Positions 45,193 to 55,023 of a stretch of DNA of 64,000 nucleotides are shown here, one piece after another. The notes under the pieces were generated by a model. That model was not told where the DNA came from. It worked only from the letters and a program-made list of their open reading frames with translations, and ran no database searches. How positions within the stretch are numbered: position 1 is the stretch's first letter; each line of letters starts with the position of its first letter. Origin of the DNA: Acidovorax sp. NCPPB 3576 (GTDB lineage: Bacteria; Pseudomonadota; Gammaproteobacteria; Burkholderiales; Burkholderiaceae_C). A program made the translations under genes and the position numbers. The stretch lies in assembly GCF_028473605.1 (NCBI RefSeq), contig NZ_CP097267.1, forward strand, positions 810,501 through 874,500, written 5' to 3'.

Positions 45193-48100
45193 TCACGCAA
45201 GCGGAGAAATGATCCGCTGCAGTTCCACCACCGGCTGCCGGGGTGGCCCGTCAACACTGGAGAACAGGTGGATCGCAAAGCTCAAGAAAGCGCCGGCGGT
45301 CGTGGGCTGCGTGCCATCTGTCCAGGCTTCGATTGCGCTGATGATGCTCTGCACTGTGCTGGCCTCATTGAACTCTAAGGGCGCAAGGAGCATCACCGGA
45401 ACATGGATATCGATGGCTGAAGGCGATGGCCCCAACGAATGGCCATAGTCGATGCCAACCATGATTTCGCGACCCACCGCATCGTTGTCCAACAAGGTGC
45501 TGAACAGCGGTGCGAGCGGATTGGTCGCCACATCATGGGTCCAGATGCCGATGGGGAATGGAGTGTCGATGCTGATCAGAGGCACCAACGGGGCGGGGAA
45601 TTTCAGTTGCGGGGTGCGGTAGATGAATGCCGGGCAGGTCTGTGGTCCATTGGGTCCCAGCAGCTGCGCGTTGCGCACCATGGTCACTGCTGCATTCGCA
45701 TTCTGGTATCGCGCGATGTGCAGGTTGGAGATGGACCATCGATATGACAGCGGTGTGGCCGCCGCTACTTGGGGCGCATCTTCACCAAAAGGAAAGCTGT
45801 ATTCCCGCGTCTGGCCCACCGCTTCGGCCCCGGTCAACGGGATGTGCATGCCGTCTTCGAGGATGATGGTGATCTCGGGCCATGCTGCGGTTCCATCGGC
45901 ATTCAGCCGCTGGAGCGTCAGGCTGCTATAGAGCGGTGGTTCGATGTTGTTCCAACTGGATGCGGTGGTTCTCAGTGTCGCCAGGTACTGGTAACGCTCC
46001 CGCGGCACGCCCTGGACGACAGGGGCCGCGGCCGCAGCAGAACGCGTGTCGCTTTCGGGTTCGGCTGACTGGTGCAGCGCCCGGTTTTCAGCCGTGCCGT
46101 GACTCGGTGCAGAGGCTTGCATGTCGCGGCGGGCCCACCCCTCAGCCCAAAGCGCGGCCACACGCTCAGCCAGGTCGGCATAGGTGCTCAGTGCGGTAAC
46201 CAGGGCGGCATCTTGCGCCGAAACGCTGGGCGCTTGCAGCCGGTCCAGGATCTGCCAGAGGGTCTCATGCACGGCTGAGTACTGCGCCAAGGCCTTGAAC
46301 AACGCGTCACTGTCTTCCCCGCCGCTGCGGGTGGAAACGGACGGGGGGGCGTTGAATTCAATCTCGACGAGGGCCTGGTCCTGAACGGCGCTGTCGTGGG
46401 CATAGGTGAACACGTAGGACCAGTGCAGAGCATCCGTCAGCGTGGCTGGATCGGCAGGCCATTGAGCTTGTTGCGCGATCAAGGTGGGCGGGCTGGGGTA
46501 GGTGCGCAGCGGCACCGGTATGACCGGCGTGCCGAGCTGTGCGCTGAAAGCGGCGGGCGGGAAGGGGTCGAAGCTCCGCAAGAAGCTCAGCCGCTTTGAC
46601 GTGCAGGGGTCAGTCCTGGCCGGGGTGATATCGATCTCGATTTCATTGATCGCATAGGCCGGTTGCAGCGCCACTGCGGCATGGCAGGAGGGTCGGGCGA
46701 CGTCGAGCGGAAACGAGACAGTCCCCGCGGAGGTGTTGCGCAGGGCCGCCATGGCACTTCCCAACTGCAAAAGGTTCCCCTCGTCCGTATCGTCGTTGAA
46801 GGCTTGGCGGGCATTTCCAGCCTGCGGTGCGCCCAGGCGTCCGGCGCCCCACAGCCGTGCCTCGGCTGCCGTGGCGGGTGAATCGACGGTGGCATTGAAC
46901 TGCAGGATGGCAGCGGTGCCGTAGCCGCTCAGCAATGTGTCCAGCAGACGCAGGTGCATTGCTTCTCGCGCGGCTTCCCATGCATCCGTCCCGATGGCGC
47001 CACCGCTTTGTTCGTGGAGCATCAAGATGGGTGACAGCCCGCTGGTCACGGCGCGGGCCAGCGCCTTCTTTGCAGCCAGCAACCGTGCGAGCGCGCTGGG
47101 TGCCACCAGTTCAGCGGGCACGGCACAGCGGTCGGTGCACAGTCGATCCAGCCCCGCCAGCCAGGTTCGTGCCCAGACTTCCAGGTCGATGCCGTGGTAA
47201 TCATTGAAAGTGGTGGCGCCCCAGCCGCCAGTGGCAGGGTCGATGGACCGGAGCTCGACGCCGCTCGCGCGTTCCAATGTGTTGGACAACGGCCGCAACG
47301 CGAAGGTCAGTGGCTGAAGCCCGTCCACACGGGGAACGCTGGTGTGGGGCGATATCTTCACTTGGGTGATGCCACTGGGGGCGTCGAAGGAGATACCCCA
47401 TACATCGGTGTCTTCGGGGTCCTGTCCGCTCGCCACCTTCAGCCCCGTGATGGTGTTCTCGATGGCTGCCGCGAAGTGGCCCAGCGCGACAGTGTCCTGT
47501 TCCTGTCCCCAGGAAATTCCGCTTTCTACCGCAGCGACGAGACTGATGTCCTGCACGGCGGCACCGGGCGCCTGTGCGTTGCCGCGCCGTTCTGGGGCCA
47601 CCAGCTCTGCGTTGCGTTTCAGCGTGACCCAGGCGCGCAATGGAAAAATGGCTTCCGGTAGTTGCCAGCCGCCATTGCCGAAGGCGGCGCTGAGAACCGT
47701 GTCGGCTGGAGGCAACAACAGTGGCGCGCCGGCTGCCAGAAAAGCGATGCCGCGGTTGGCATGCACCAAGTCCTCGACGGTGACGTCGATCTTTGCCAGT
47801 GCGAAGCGGCGGAGGATGGCATTGATGCTGTCGGCTGGCGCGGTCACAACGGTGGGCTCGTCAGCCTGTTGCGAGGCCTTGAGCACGAGGCCCGGCACGA
47901 TCAATTTCGGCGTGGCCGCGTTGGCGCTGAGCAGTGCGGCGGCGGCCAGGCCGTAGGTGGACGTCAGGCCCTCCGGCGTGGTGGCGCTTGCCAACAAGGC
48001 AGGGGGACACAGCAGCAGGGCGCCAGTGGCCAGCGCTTCGGTGTCGGTGGCGATGGCCGTTGCAAGATCGACCAGAGTGACAGAGGGGGCGGCGCGCGCC

Positions 48101-49644
48101 ATCAGAGCGTCGAAGCTGTCGCCCGCCCGTGTGGTCAGCGGCTGGCCTGCGACGGTGATCACTTGGCCCGGCGCGAGGGTGGCCGGCATGGAGCGGTTGG
48201 CTTCGCACAGCGCCTGTTCGGCCGTTTGCTCCGTGCCGGGCGCCGCGGCTGAAACACACCGTGCAGCAATGGAGGACAGTGTTTGGCCGGCTCGGATACG
48301 GTAAGGAAGGCGCAGTGAAAAGAGCTGCTCGGGCAAGGCCGACAATCCCGGCACAGGCAAGTCGCGTATGGCCAGTTCCGGGTTATGGCGCAGCAGATCA
48401 CCCGGCTCGATGGCCAGTGCGCGTGCCAGTGCGCCCAGCGGCTCGTTGTCCAGATCAGGGGTGAGCGTGGTTTTCAGCAAGACCGCCGAGCCCGCAGGGA
48501 GTAGGTCGATCGTGTCGGTGTTGAGGTCGGCCAGAAGGTCCGCAGGGATGCCGGAGGCGTTGTCCGCCAAGGTCCAGCCCGCTTCGATGACGCGTCGGTC
48601 TGCCACCAGCGTGATACCGGGGCGGAACATGCCCGGCTCGTCCGCGCTGGACAAGGCGACCGCGACGGCATCGAATGGCGTGCCGGTGTCTGAGAACGCC
48701 TGTGCGACGTCGTTCAGACTGGCGTCGGCGCCGGGCTGGCCTTCGGCGGGCACTTCCCACTGCGCACCGCCGGCCTGAAACACGAACCCTGGCGCCAACA
48801 ACGCGGCTCGAGCGCAGTTGGCCACCACCAGGCTGGTTGGCGTCAGGTGCAGCGCCTCGGCAAGGGCGCTCAGCGGCAGGCCGTCCGTGGGCTGGGGTCG
48901 GCTGGCGGGCGGAATGACCAACTCGATGCCAGCATTCAGCGGCAGCGTGATGTTCTCCGGATGGGCAAGCACCGCAGCCCGGTCAACGCCCTCGGCCAAC
49001 AGCTCTCCCAGGGTGCCGCCAGCCAAAAAAGCGGCATAACGGGGCACCAGCAGCCCCTCAGATGGCAGGTGCACCAGCGTGCCAAGCGGCCGTTCGCGAG
49101 CGGCCAGGCCCAATGCCTGCCAGTCCACTCCGTAATGCGGGGACACAGCGGCCAGCGTGGCGGCTACGGCTGGATCGGCCATGGCTGCACCGAGCACCGC
49201 TACCGATCGGCTGAAGGCGTGGCAAGCCCAGGCATGAGCGCGCAGGGGCGGCATGGACACCGGCATGTCTATCGGTGTGGCGCTGACCGGCTGGTTCAGC
49301 GACGTAGCGATGAACAATTGCATGTCTGGCTGTGCCAACTGCCGCCCGATGGCGTCGAAGCGATTCGCGAATTCGCCGGCCGTGGCTGCGGCTACATCGC
49401 CGGCTGCTGTGGCAGCGGGTAGCAGCCCTGCGGGCTGCATGGCGATGCGCACTGCCAGCGTGGCGCCATCCGTTCCAGCACTGGCTGGCAAAAAACGCCA
49501 GGCTGTCGTAGTGCCTGGCCAGGAAGCGATGCCGAGCACGGCGTCACTGTAGCCAACTGGCGTTTTTTCATCCTCTGCGGGTGCTTCGCCCGATGGGGCG
49601 CTGGCGTAGGGGGGCGGGGCGGAAGAGTTCACTGCAGCGCTCAT
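45193..49644 (-). CDS. Giant protein with degenerate LysM-like units
   Basis: 1483 residues, one intact frame. No signal peptide or membrane helix. Residues ~205-650 show at least six units of 60-70 residues that look like worn LysM repeats, for example LPYRIRAGQTLSSIAARCV (~446-464), PLGALARALAIEPGDLLRHN (~402-421) and TAPADSINAILRRFALAKID (~601-620), each ending with a hydrophobic 'L-PG--L-V' turn. The remaining ~830 residues are beta-rich, with phrases such as DVWGISFDAPSGITQVKIS, and no recognised catalytic motif. The size and composition are unlike an enzyme and could suit a large structural or delivered protein. Upstream is a glycosidase gene (160-bp gap) and downstream a small unknown gene. 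A relation to Tc-toxin-type or tail-like proteins is possible but unproven. Confidence 0.85.
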   Translation of the reverse strand: MSAAVNSSAPPPYASAPSGEAPAEDEKTPVGYSDAVLGIASWPGTTTAWRFLPASAGTDGATLAVRIAMQPAGLLPAATAAGDVAAATAGEFANRFDAIGRQLAQPDMQLFIATSLNQPVSATPIDMPVSMPPLRAHAWACHAFSRSVAVLGAAMADPAVAATLAAVSPHYGVDWQALGLAARERPLGTLVHLPSEGLLVPRYAAFLAGGTLGELLAEGVDRAAVLAHPENITLPLNAGIELVIPPASRPQPTDGLPLSALAEALHLTPTSLVVANCARAALLAPGFVFQAGGAQWEVPAEGQPGADASLNDVAQAFSDTGTPFDAVAVALSSADEPGMFRPGITLVADRRVIEAGWTLADNASGIPADLLADLNTDTIDLLPAGSAVLLKTTLTPDLDNEPLGALARALAIEPGDLLRHNPELAIRDLPVPGLSALPEQLFSLRLPYRIRAGQTLSSIAARCVSAAAPGTEQTAEQALCEANRSMPATLAPGQVITVAGQPLTTRAGDSFDALMARAAPSVTLVDLATAIATDTEALATGALLLCPPALLASATTPEGLTSTYGLAAAALLSANAATPKLIVPGLVLKASQQADEPTVVTAPADSINAILRRFALAKIDVTVEDLVHANRGIAFLAAGAPLLLPPADTVLSAAFGNGGWQLPEAIFPLRAWVTLKRNAELVAPERRGNAQAPGAAVQDISLVAAVESGISWGQEQDTVALGHFAAAIENTITGLKVASGQDPEDTDVWGISFDAPSGITQVKISPHTSVPRVDGLQPLTFALRPLSNTLERASGVELRSIDPATGGWGATTFNDYHGIDLEVWARTWLAGLDRLCTDRCAVPAELVAPSALARLLAAKKALARAVTSGLSPILMLHEQSGGAIGTDAWEAAREAMHLRLLDTLLSGYGTAAILQFNATVDSPATAAEARLWGAGRLGAPQAGNARQAFNDDTDEGNLLQLGSAMAALRNTSAGTVSFPLDVARPSCHAAVALQPAYAINEIEIDITPARTDPCTSKRLSFLRSFDPFPPAAFSAQLGTPVIPVPLRTYPSPPTLIAQQAQWPADPATLTDALHWSYVFTYAHDSAVQDQALVEIEFNAPPSVSTRSGGEDSDALFKALAQYSAVHETLWQILDRLQAPSVSAQDAALVTALSTYADLAERVAALWAEGWARRDMQASAPSHGTAENRALHQSAEPESDTRSAAAAAPVVQGVPRERYQYLATLRTTASSWNNIEPPLYSSLTLQRLNADGTAAWPEITIILEDGMHIPLTGAEAVGQTREYSFPFGEDAPQVAAATPLSYRWSISNLHIARYQNANAAVTMVRNAQLLGPNGPQTCPAFIYRTPQLKFPAPLVPLISIDTPFPIGIWTHDVATNPLAPLFSTLLDNDAVGREIMVGIDYGHSLGPSPSAIDIHVPVMLLAPLEFNEASTVQSIISAIEAWTDGTQPTTAGAFLSFAIHLFSSVDGPPRQPVVELQRIISPLA

Positions 49645-49804
49645 GGTCGCGCGACCCCTGGCGCTGGCAGGCTGGCCGAGGTGGCCGGTGCAACTGCATG
49701 GGGCGCAGTGCTGCTGCGGAATATATCTTGGAAGCCCGGCATCGCCGTGGCCAACAGCATCGTGCGTTGCGGCTCGGCTCCGAGATGCCCGTCCGCATAC
49801 CCGA

Positions 49805-50995
49805 TCACCAAGCCGTGTCTTGACCCTGCAGCGCGCGCCGCGCCATCAAAAAGGTGGCGGCATTCCAGCTCTGCCCCGCCATGCCGAGAGGCGCCAGTGT
49901 TCGGCCATGAAACCACTCGGTAAAGCGCCAATCGTCGAGTTCGTTCGTGCGTGCCAGCTTGACCAGCTCGGCCCAGGCTTCTTCTCTGAGCCCCACTTTT
50001 GCAAGCGCCATCACCCAGAACGCGCCGATGAAAGGCCAGATGCCTCCGTTGTGGTACTGGTGAACGAGGTTCTGCCGATGCCGTCCCATGTAGGCGCGCC
50101 AAAGGTCGTGCTGCTCCGACAGCGGGTGCAGTACCACGCGCACCGGATACGGGTCGCTGGCCCGCGCAGACCCGATCGCGTTGGTGATGCTGTGCGCCAT
50201 CGCTTCGTCGGCCAAACCGCATTGGATGGCCAGCAAGTTGCCGAATACATCGCCCTCATCGCCAACGACCGCAAGATTCACGAAGCTCAGGTAGAGGCCC
50301 CGATCCCTTCGGCCACGGCGTGCGTAGTGCTGCAGCAGGCGTGCGCGGTGATATTGATGCAGATCGCGCTGGAAGGGGTTGAACAGATGATTGAAGTGGT
50401 GGTGCGTCTCGTCTGAATGGCACAGTGCGAAGCGGCGCTTGACGTCAAACCATAGCGCGTTGGTGTAGAGCACATAGCCCGAGCGCGGCATGATGTCTGC
50501 CCAGTCGCTGGCCTCGTTCTGCTGCAATAGGCGAAAGTGTTGGTGCTCTTGCGCCAGGAGCCACTCGAGTGCGCGTTCGACGCCATTGTCCCAATGGTCC
50601 GCGCCGACCTTGCCGTGCCGCCGCACATGGTCCACCGCGATCAACCACCACAGGGTGGCATCGATGCAGCCCAGATACCAGAAGTCCGCATCATGCCCTT
50701 CAGGGTCCACATACTTGGGGATCTGTCCATTGGCGGCCTGCTTCGCGGCCAGCGCGTCCAGGCTGGCTACGGCGCCTTCTTCGAGCGCGGCAACGCCGCT
50801 GCCACACATGGCCATCACGCAGATGGCCGCGTCGCGCCCAAATATGCGCGTGTAGCGCCGGGCCTCTGCGGCCGCTGTGCGGCTCGCGGCCAAAATGCCA
50901 TGCCGCGTGAGGTTGCATTCGAGCAGCGCGAGCGAGGCTTCGGAGCAAGCATCGATCAGCGCGCGCGAAGAGGGATCAAGGGAAGGGTCGGACAT
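49805..50995 (-). CDS. (alpha/alpha)6-barrel glycosidase, amylo-1,6-glucosidase/GH100-like
   Basis: 396 residues from MSDPSLDPSSRALIDACSEA at 50995. The frame extends to 51160 but into the divergent intergenic gap. Family-type phrases: YTRIFGRDAAICVMAMCGSG, ADFWYLGCIDATLWWLIAV, MPRSGYVLYTNALWFDVKR, QYHNGGIWPFIGAFWVMAL and MAGQSWNAATFLMARRAL. These match proteins often annotated as glycogen-debranching or neutral-invertase-like glycosidases. Asp/Glu in the FGRDA and ASDWADIM loops are likely catalytic. There is no signal peptide, so it is cytoplasmic. It is the first gene of a minus-strand run with the giant LysM-like gene. The substrate is unknown. Confidence 0.82.
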   Translation of the reverse strand: MSDPSLDPSSRALIDACSEASLALLECNLTRHGILAASRTAAAEARRYTRIFGRDAAICVMAMCGSGVAALEEGAVASLDALAAKQAANGQIPKYVDPEGHDADFWYLGCIDATLWWLIAVDHVRRHGKVGADHWDNGVERALEWLLAQEHQHFRLLQQNEASDWADIMPRSGYVLYTNALWFDVKRRFALCHSDETHHHFNHLFNPFQRDLHQYHRARLLQHYARRGRRDRGLYLSFVNLAVVGDEGDVFGNLLAIQCGLADEAMAHSITNAIGSARASDPYPVRVVLHPLSEQHDLWRAYMGRHRQNLVHQYHNGGIWPFIGAFWVMALAKVGLREEAWAELVKLARTNELDDWRFTEWFHGRTLAPLGMAGQSWNAATFLMARRALQGQDTAW

Positions 50996-51116
50996 GGGCA
51001 GCTCAGATGCCAAAGTGAACGAGGTTCGGATTTTTGCCGATCGCAGTGCGTCTTGGGCCATTCCCACTTTTGCAAGGCAGACACCTGGTGAACCGGGCAC
51101 AACGACAATCCACCCC

Positions 51117-53813
51117 ATGCCAAACACACCGAAGCGGGCGATATGCCACGATGGATTCATTCAAGTGCGCGGAGCACGTGAACACAATCTGAAGAATGTG
51201 GATGTCGAGATTCCTCGCAATGCCATCGTGGTGTTCACCGGTGTCTCGGGCTCCGGCAAGTCGTCGCTGGCTTTCGGCACGATCTATGCTGAGGCGCAGC
51301 GCCGGTATTTTGAATCGGTCGCGCCCTATGCGCGTCGTTTGATCGACCAAGTGGGCGTGCCTCAGGTCGACTCCATCGAGGGCTTGCCTCCCGCCGTGGC
51401 CCTGCAACAGCAGCGAGGAACGCCCACGGCTCGCTCCTCGGTGGGCAGCGTGACCACCATTTCCAGCCTGGTACGCATGCTGTATTCCCGCGCTGGGACC
51501 TACCCCTTGCAGCAGACCATGCTCTACGCGGAAGACTTTTCGCCCAACACGCCGCAGGGCGCATGCCGGCACTGCCACGGCTTGGGGCGCATCTATGAGG
51601 TAACAGAAGCCTCGATGGTGCCCGACGATTCACTCACCCTTCGCGAGCGCGCGGTGGCGGCTTGGCCGAGTGCATGGCAGGGGCAGAACCTGCGCGACAT
51701 CCTGACCACCTTGGGGCATGACATCGACGTGCCTTGGCGCGAACTGCCCCGCAAGACGCGGGACTGGATTCTTTTCACCGATGAGCAGCCGACCGTGCCC
51801 GTGTATGCGGGCTTTACGATGCAAGAGGTGCGTCGGGCCCGCCGCGCAAAGCAGCAGCCCAGCTACATGGGCACCTTTACCGGTGCTCGCCGCTATGTGA
51901 TGCAGACCTTCGCCACCAGCCAGAGCGCCATGATGAAGCGCAAGGTAGCCCAATTCATGGTGGGCACTTCCTGCCCCGTCTGTCACGGAAAGCGCCTCAA
52001 GCCGGAAGCCCTGTCCGTCACGTTCTGCGGGTTGGACATCGGTGACCTCAACCACCTGCCGCTGGCCGCACTGGCCGATGTGCTTGCCCCGGTAGCCGAT
52101 GGACTTGCCGCATCCTTTGAGACCCCGGGCCGTTCAGGCGTTGCCTTATCGAAAGCGGCGCGCGTGCGTGCGACTGCGCAGCGCAAGGCGTCTGGAGACT
52201 CGGGCCATGCGGGCGCACCCGACATCCGCCGTACGCCCAACCTGTCTGCGGAGAAGCAGCTGGCCGCGCAGCGCATCGCGCAGGAGTTGCTGGCCCGCGT
52301 TACGGCGCTGACGGACCTGGGGCTGGGCTATCTTTCTCTCGACCGTGCCACGCCCACTTTGTCGCCCGGCGAATTGCAGCGATTGCGCTTGGCCACGCAA
52401 CTCGCATCGCAGCTTTTCGGTGTCGTCTATGTGCTCGACGAACCCTCTGCCGGGTTGCATCCCGCCGACAGCGCATCGCTGCTGACCGCGCTGGATCGCC
52501 TGAAGGATGCGGGCAACTCCATCTTTGTGGTGGAACACGACATTGCCACCATGCGCCGTGCAGACTGGTTGGTGGATGTGGGGCCTGAAGCCGGCGAGCA
52601 GGGTGGGCGCGTGCTCTACAGCGGCCCGCCGCAAGGCTTGGCCGACGTGGTCGAGTCTCAGACTCGCCGCTACCTTTTCGGCGACTTGGCACGCGCACGG
52701 CGCCTCCAGCGCACTCCTCAGGCTTGGCTGAGGATGGATGATGTGCACCGGCACAATTTGCGAGGAGTCAATGTTGCCTTCCCCATTGGCCGGCTGACGG
52801 CCGTGACGGGTGTTTCAGGCTCGGGCAAGTCGAGCTTGGTCAGCCAGGCATTACTTGAACTGGTCAGTGCCCAGCTTGGGCAATCCATACCTGCGCTGGA
52901 GGAAGACCTTATCGCGCAGGGACCGCCCGATGTCACCGCTGTCGATGATGATCCGGGCGCCACGGCCGATCCCGATCAGGCGGCTGCCACGGCCGGCCGG
53001 CTAGGCGGTGCCATGGATCAGGTGCGCCGGCTGGTACTGGTGGATCAAAAGCCCATTGGCCGCACACCCCGTTCCAATCTTGCCACTTACACGGGTCTGT
53101 TCGATGCGGTACGCAAGCTGTTCGCCGCCACGCCTGCGGCACGCCAAAGGCGTTACGACGCAGGCCGGTTTTCGTTCAATGTGGCGAAAGGTCGCTGCTC
53201 GACCTGCGAGGGGGAGGGTTTCGTGAGCGTGGAACTACTCTTTCTGCCGAGTGTTTACGCTCCTTGCCCCACGTGTCATGGAGCGCGTTACAACCCTCAG
53301 ACACTGGCTGTCACCTGGAACGGACTGACTATCGCCGAAGTGCTTGGGCTCACGGTGGATGCTGCGTGCGAGGCCTTTGCGGCGGAGCCCAGCGTGCTTC
53401 GACCTTTGCAGGTATTGCGGGACATTGGCTTGGGTTACTTGCGCCTTGGACAGCCCGCCACGGAACTGTCGGGCGGCGAGGCGCAGCGCATCAAGCTGGC
53501 TACCGAATTGCAACGCACGCAGCGCGGCCAAACGCTTTACGTACTGGACGAGTCCACCACCGGATTGCATCCGGCCGATGTGGACCGCCTTTTACGCCAA
53601 CTGGATGCACTGGTGCAATCCGGCAACACCGTCGTCGTGGTTGAGCACGACATGCATTTCGTAGCTTCCAGCGATTGGGTGATCGACATGGGCCCCGGGG
53701 CAGGTGCTCAAGGGGGGCGCGTCGTGGTCAGCGGCACGCCGCAGGAGGTTGCGCGCTGTACGCAATCGCGCACAGCGGCATATCTTTCGACGGTGTTGAA
53801 TCCAGCGCGGTGA
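51117..53813 (+). CDS. UvrA paralogue (UvrA2-type ABC ATPase)
   Basis: 898 residues from [13 protein letters not shown] at 51117. The frame extends to 50877 but overlaps the divergent gene. UvrA-type ABC fold: [20 protein letters not shown] (Walker A 1, ~40-55) and [15 protein letters not shown] (Walker A 2, ~565); the first signature is atypical ([16 protein letters not shown]), the second canonical ([16 protein letters not shown]). Zn-finger pairs are present ([31 protein letters not shown] with [10 protein letters not shown]). The UvrB-binding segment is not the standard one, as in UvrA2 proteins, which act in damage tolerance or resistance to DNA-binding drugs (for example DrrC). The NRPS gene follows on the same strand. 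Confidence 0.9.
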   Translation: MPNTPKRAICHDGFIQVRGAREHNLKNVDVEIPRNAIVVFTGVSGSGKSSLAFGTIYAEAQRRYFESVAPYARRLIDQVGVPQVDSIEGLPPAVALQQQRGTPTARSSVGSVTTISSLVRMLYSRAGTYPLQQTMLYAEDFSPNTPQGACRHCHGLGRIYEVTEASMVPDDSLTLRERAVAAWPSAWQGQNLRDILTTLGHDIDVPWRELPRKTRDWILFTDEQPTVPVYAGFTMQEVRRARRAKQQPSYMGTFTGARRYVMQTFATSQSAMMKRKVAQFMVGTSCPVCHGKRLKPEALSVTFCGLDIGDLNHLPLAALADVLAPVADGLAASFETPGRSGVALSKAARVRATAQRKASGDSGHAGAPDIRRTPNLSAEKQLAAQRIAQELLARVTALTDLGLGYLSLDRATPTLSPGELQRLRLATQLASQLFGVVYVLDEPSAGLHPADSASLLTALDRLKDAGNSIFVVEHDIATMRRADWLVDVGPEAGEQGGRVLYSGPPQGLADVVESQTRRYLFGDLARARRLQRTPQAWLRMDDVHRHNLRGVNVAFPIGRLTAVTGVSGSGKSSLVSQALLELVSAQLGQSIPALEEDLIAQGPPDVTAVDDDPGATADPDQAAATAGRLGGAMDQVRRLVLVDQKPIGRTPRSNLATYTGLFDAVRKLFAATPAARQRRYDAGRFSFNVAKGRCSTCEGEGFVSVELLFLPSVYAPCPTCHGARYNPQTLAVTWNGLTIAEVLGLTVDAACEAFAAEPSVLRPLQVLRDIGLGYLRLGQPATELSGGEAQRIKLATELQRTQRGQTLYVLDESTTGLHPADVDRLLRQLDALVQSGNTVVVVEHDMHFVASSDWVIDMGPGAGAQGGRVVVSGTPQEVARCTQSRTAAYLSTVLNPAR

Positions 53814-53821
53814 GTCAATGA

Positions 53822-53920
53822 CTAGCGGCGTGACGAGGCGATCGTGCTGCCGGTCGTCTTGCGCGATTGGTACTTTTTCCAAAGATACCCAGCCACCGCC
53901 ATAAGAATCATTTTTCGCAT
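53822..53920 (-). CDS. Possible 32-residue small protein
   Basis: ATG at 53918-53920 (minus strand) is preceded by GGAGTACTCC, a good ribosome site. The peptide reads MRKMILMAVAGYLWKKYQ and continues with SRKTTG, ending in SRR: one short hydrophobic helix followed by a basic tail, the pattern of small membrane-associated proteins common in Burkholderiales. It ends 9 bp from the uvrA2 stop, in the opposite direction. The function is unknown. Confidence 0.5.
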   Translation of the reverse strand: MRKMILMAVAGYLWKKYQSRKTTGSTIASSRR

Positions 53921-55023
53921 TGGAGTACTCCGATTGATGAAGGCTGTAGCTTCTGCGGCGCATCGGCCACTTCTTGTAGGAGCCACCGACGAGGCGATGT
54001 CATCCTCTGCGAAAGCGGTTACTTGTTCGCGACATGGATGGTGGAGATTCCTCATCCAATGGATCGAATCGCCATGGGCTTCATCGGTTGAGATTCTTGA
54101 ACATAGGCATATCAACGCTGATGCGCGTATCCAGTAGCCTGTTTCGCTTATCTCTTTGCAAGAGATAGTGTGGATCAAACAATTCCCGCATAACGTTATA
54201 AGTGCAGTAGTAAAAGTTTTACTCTTGCTTTTTATAAAAATATTTTCGTATTGCTGTAAATAAAAATTAGCAAATATTTTTCAATGGGTGAAGTAAAAAA
54301 TACTTCGCAGTGAAGCCTTGGGTGCTCAAAAATAGCATCGTCGTTGCTGCAACAAGAGGTATGCAGAATGAAAAAGAGTCTCCAAAGAGCAAATGAATAG
54401 CTGGAGGCAATAATTTTTTCCTATTGGTAATTATATTTTGTGGGTTTGCATGGTGTTGGCTGATTCATTGTTTGAATAATAAGGGTAAACCCTGGTATCG
54501 ATTTAGTTCTTGCAAACTAAACTTTTTTGAAAATAAATGTTTCGGCTCAAAAAAACAGCCGTAATCGAGAGGGAAGGGAGAGATTCATGACATTGAATCG
54601 ATGGAGGGCGCACGAGCAAGGTGCGCCGGGTGTTTTGAAAGCACTGCCTATCGCCGCCTTAATGCGCGCAAACACGGTGGCGACTTTATCGGCGCGGTGT
54701 TGGTCAGCCAAACATCCTTGTCATTTCACGGCAAGGTTCGGCCGCACGTGCCGTGGGCGGGTGCCTGACCGGATGCCTGTTGCATGTCTTCGGTTTCCGC
54801 CGTGACGGTAACGGATCTTTATCCGCAATCTTGACCGTTGACTGAGTGCAGCACCGTGGCGACCAAGCCGCTGTGCCAGCACTTTCCACGCCCAGCGATT
54901 CCACGCAGGCCAGACCGTTTCTGGGCTCCTTGGAGCCAGACAGTCTCGACACCAAGAGCTAGATATCTCCGTGCCCGTTCCGGTGCGGATGCTGACTTTC
55001 GTCCATACGACAGGGAGAAGTGC
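53921..55023. other. Long leader region of the NRPS gene with AT-rich core
   Basis: 1.1 kb without a convincing long gene. From about 54170 to 54560 the sequence drops to a very AT-rich composition, with runs such as TTTTTATAAAAATATTTTCG, against a GC-rich genome. Promoter-like boxes are plentiful but none can be singled out. It probably holds the promoter and regulatory sites of the biosynthetic cluster, and the composition suggests binding by H-NS-like silencers. No sigma-factor gene or LuxR gene is present here. Confidence 0.6.
54587..54805 (+). CDS. Doubtful 72-residue ORF in the NRPS leader
   Basis: ATG at 54587 follows a strong GGGAAGGGAGAG, the only support for translation. The peptide (MTLNRWRAHEQGAPGVLKAL onward) is basic and Cys/Arg-rich at the end with no recognisable domain. 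It could be a leader peptide, a decayed gene or chance. Confidence 0.25.
   Translation: MTLNRWRAHEQGAPGVLKALPIAALMRANTVATLSARCWSAKHPCHFTARFGRTCRGRVPDRMPVACLRFPP

Noticed and set aside
50996..51160. N-terminal extension of the glycosidase gene
   Set aside because: It would cross the divergent start of the uvrA2 gene. The ATG at 50995 opens a sensible N-terminus.
54838..55023. Upstream start for the NRPS
   Set aside because: The extra 62 residues are not C-domain-like and have no ribosome site. The ATG at 55024 has GGGAGAAG in front and begins with the expected N-terminus.
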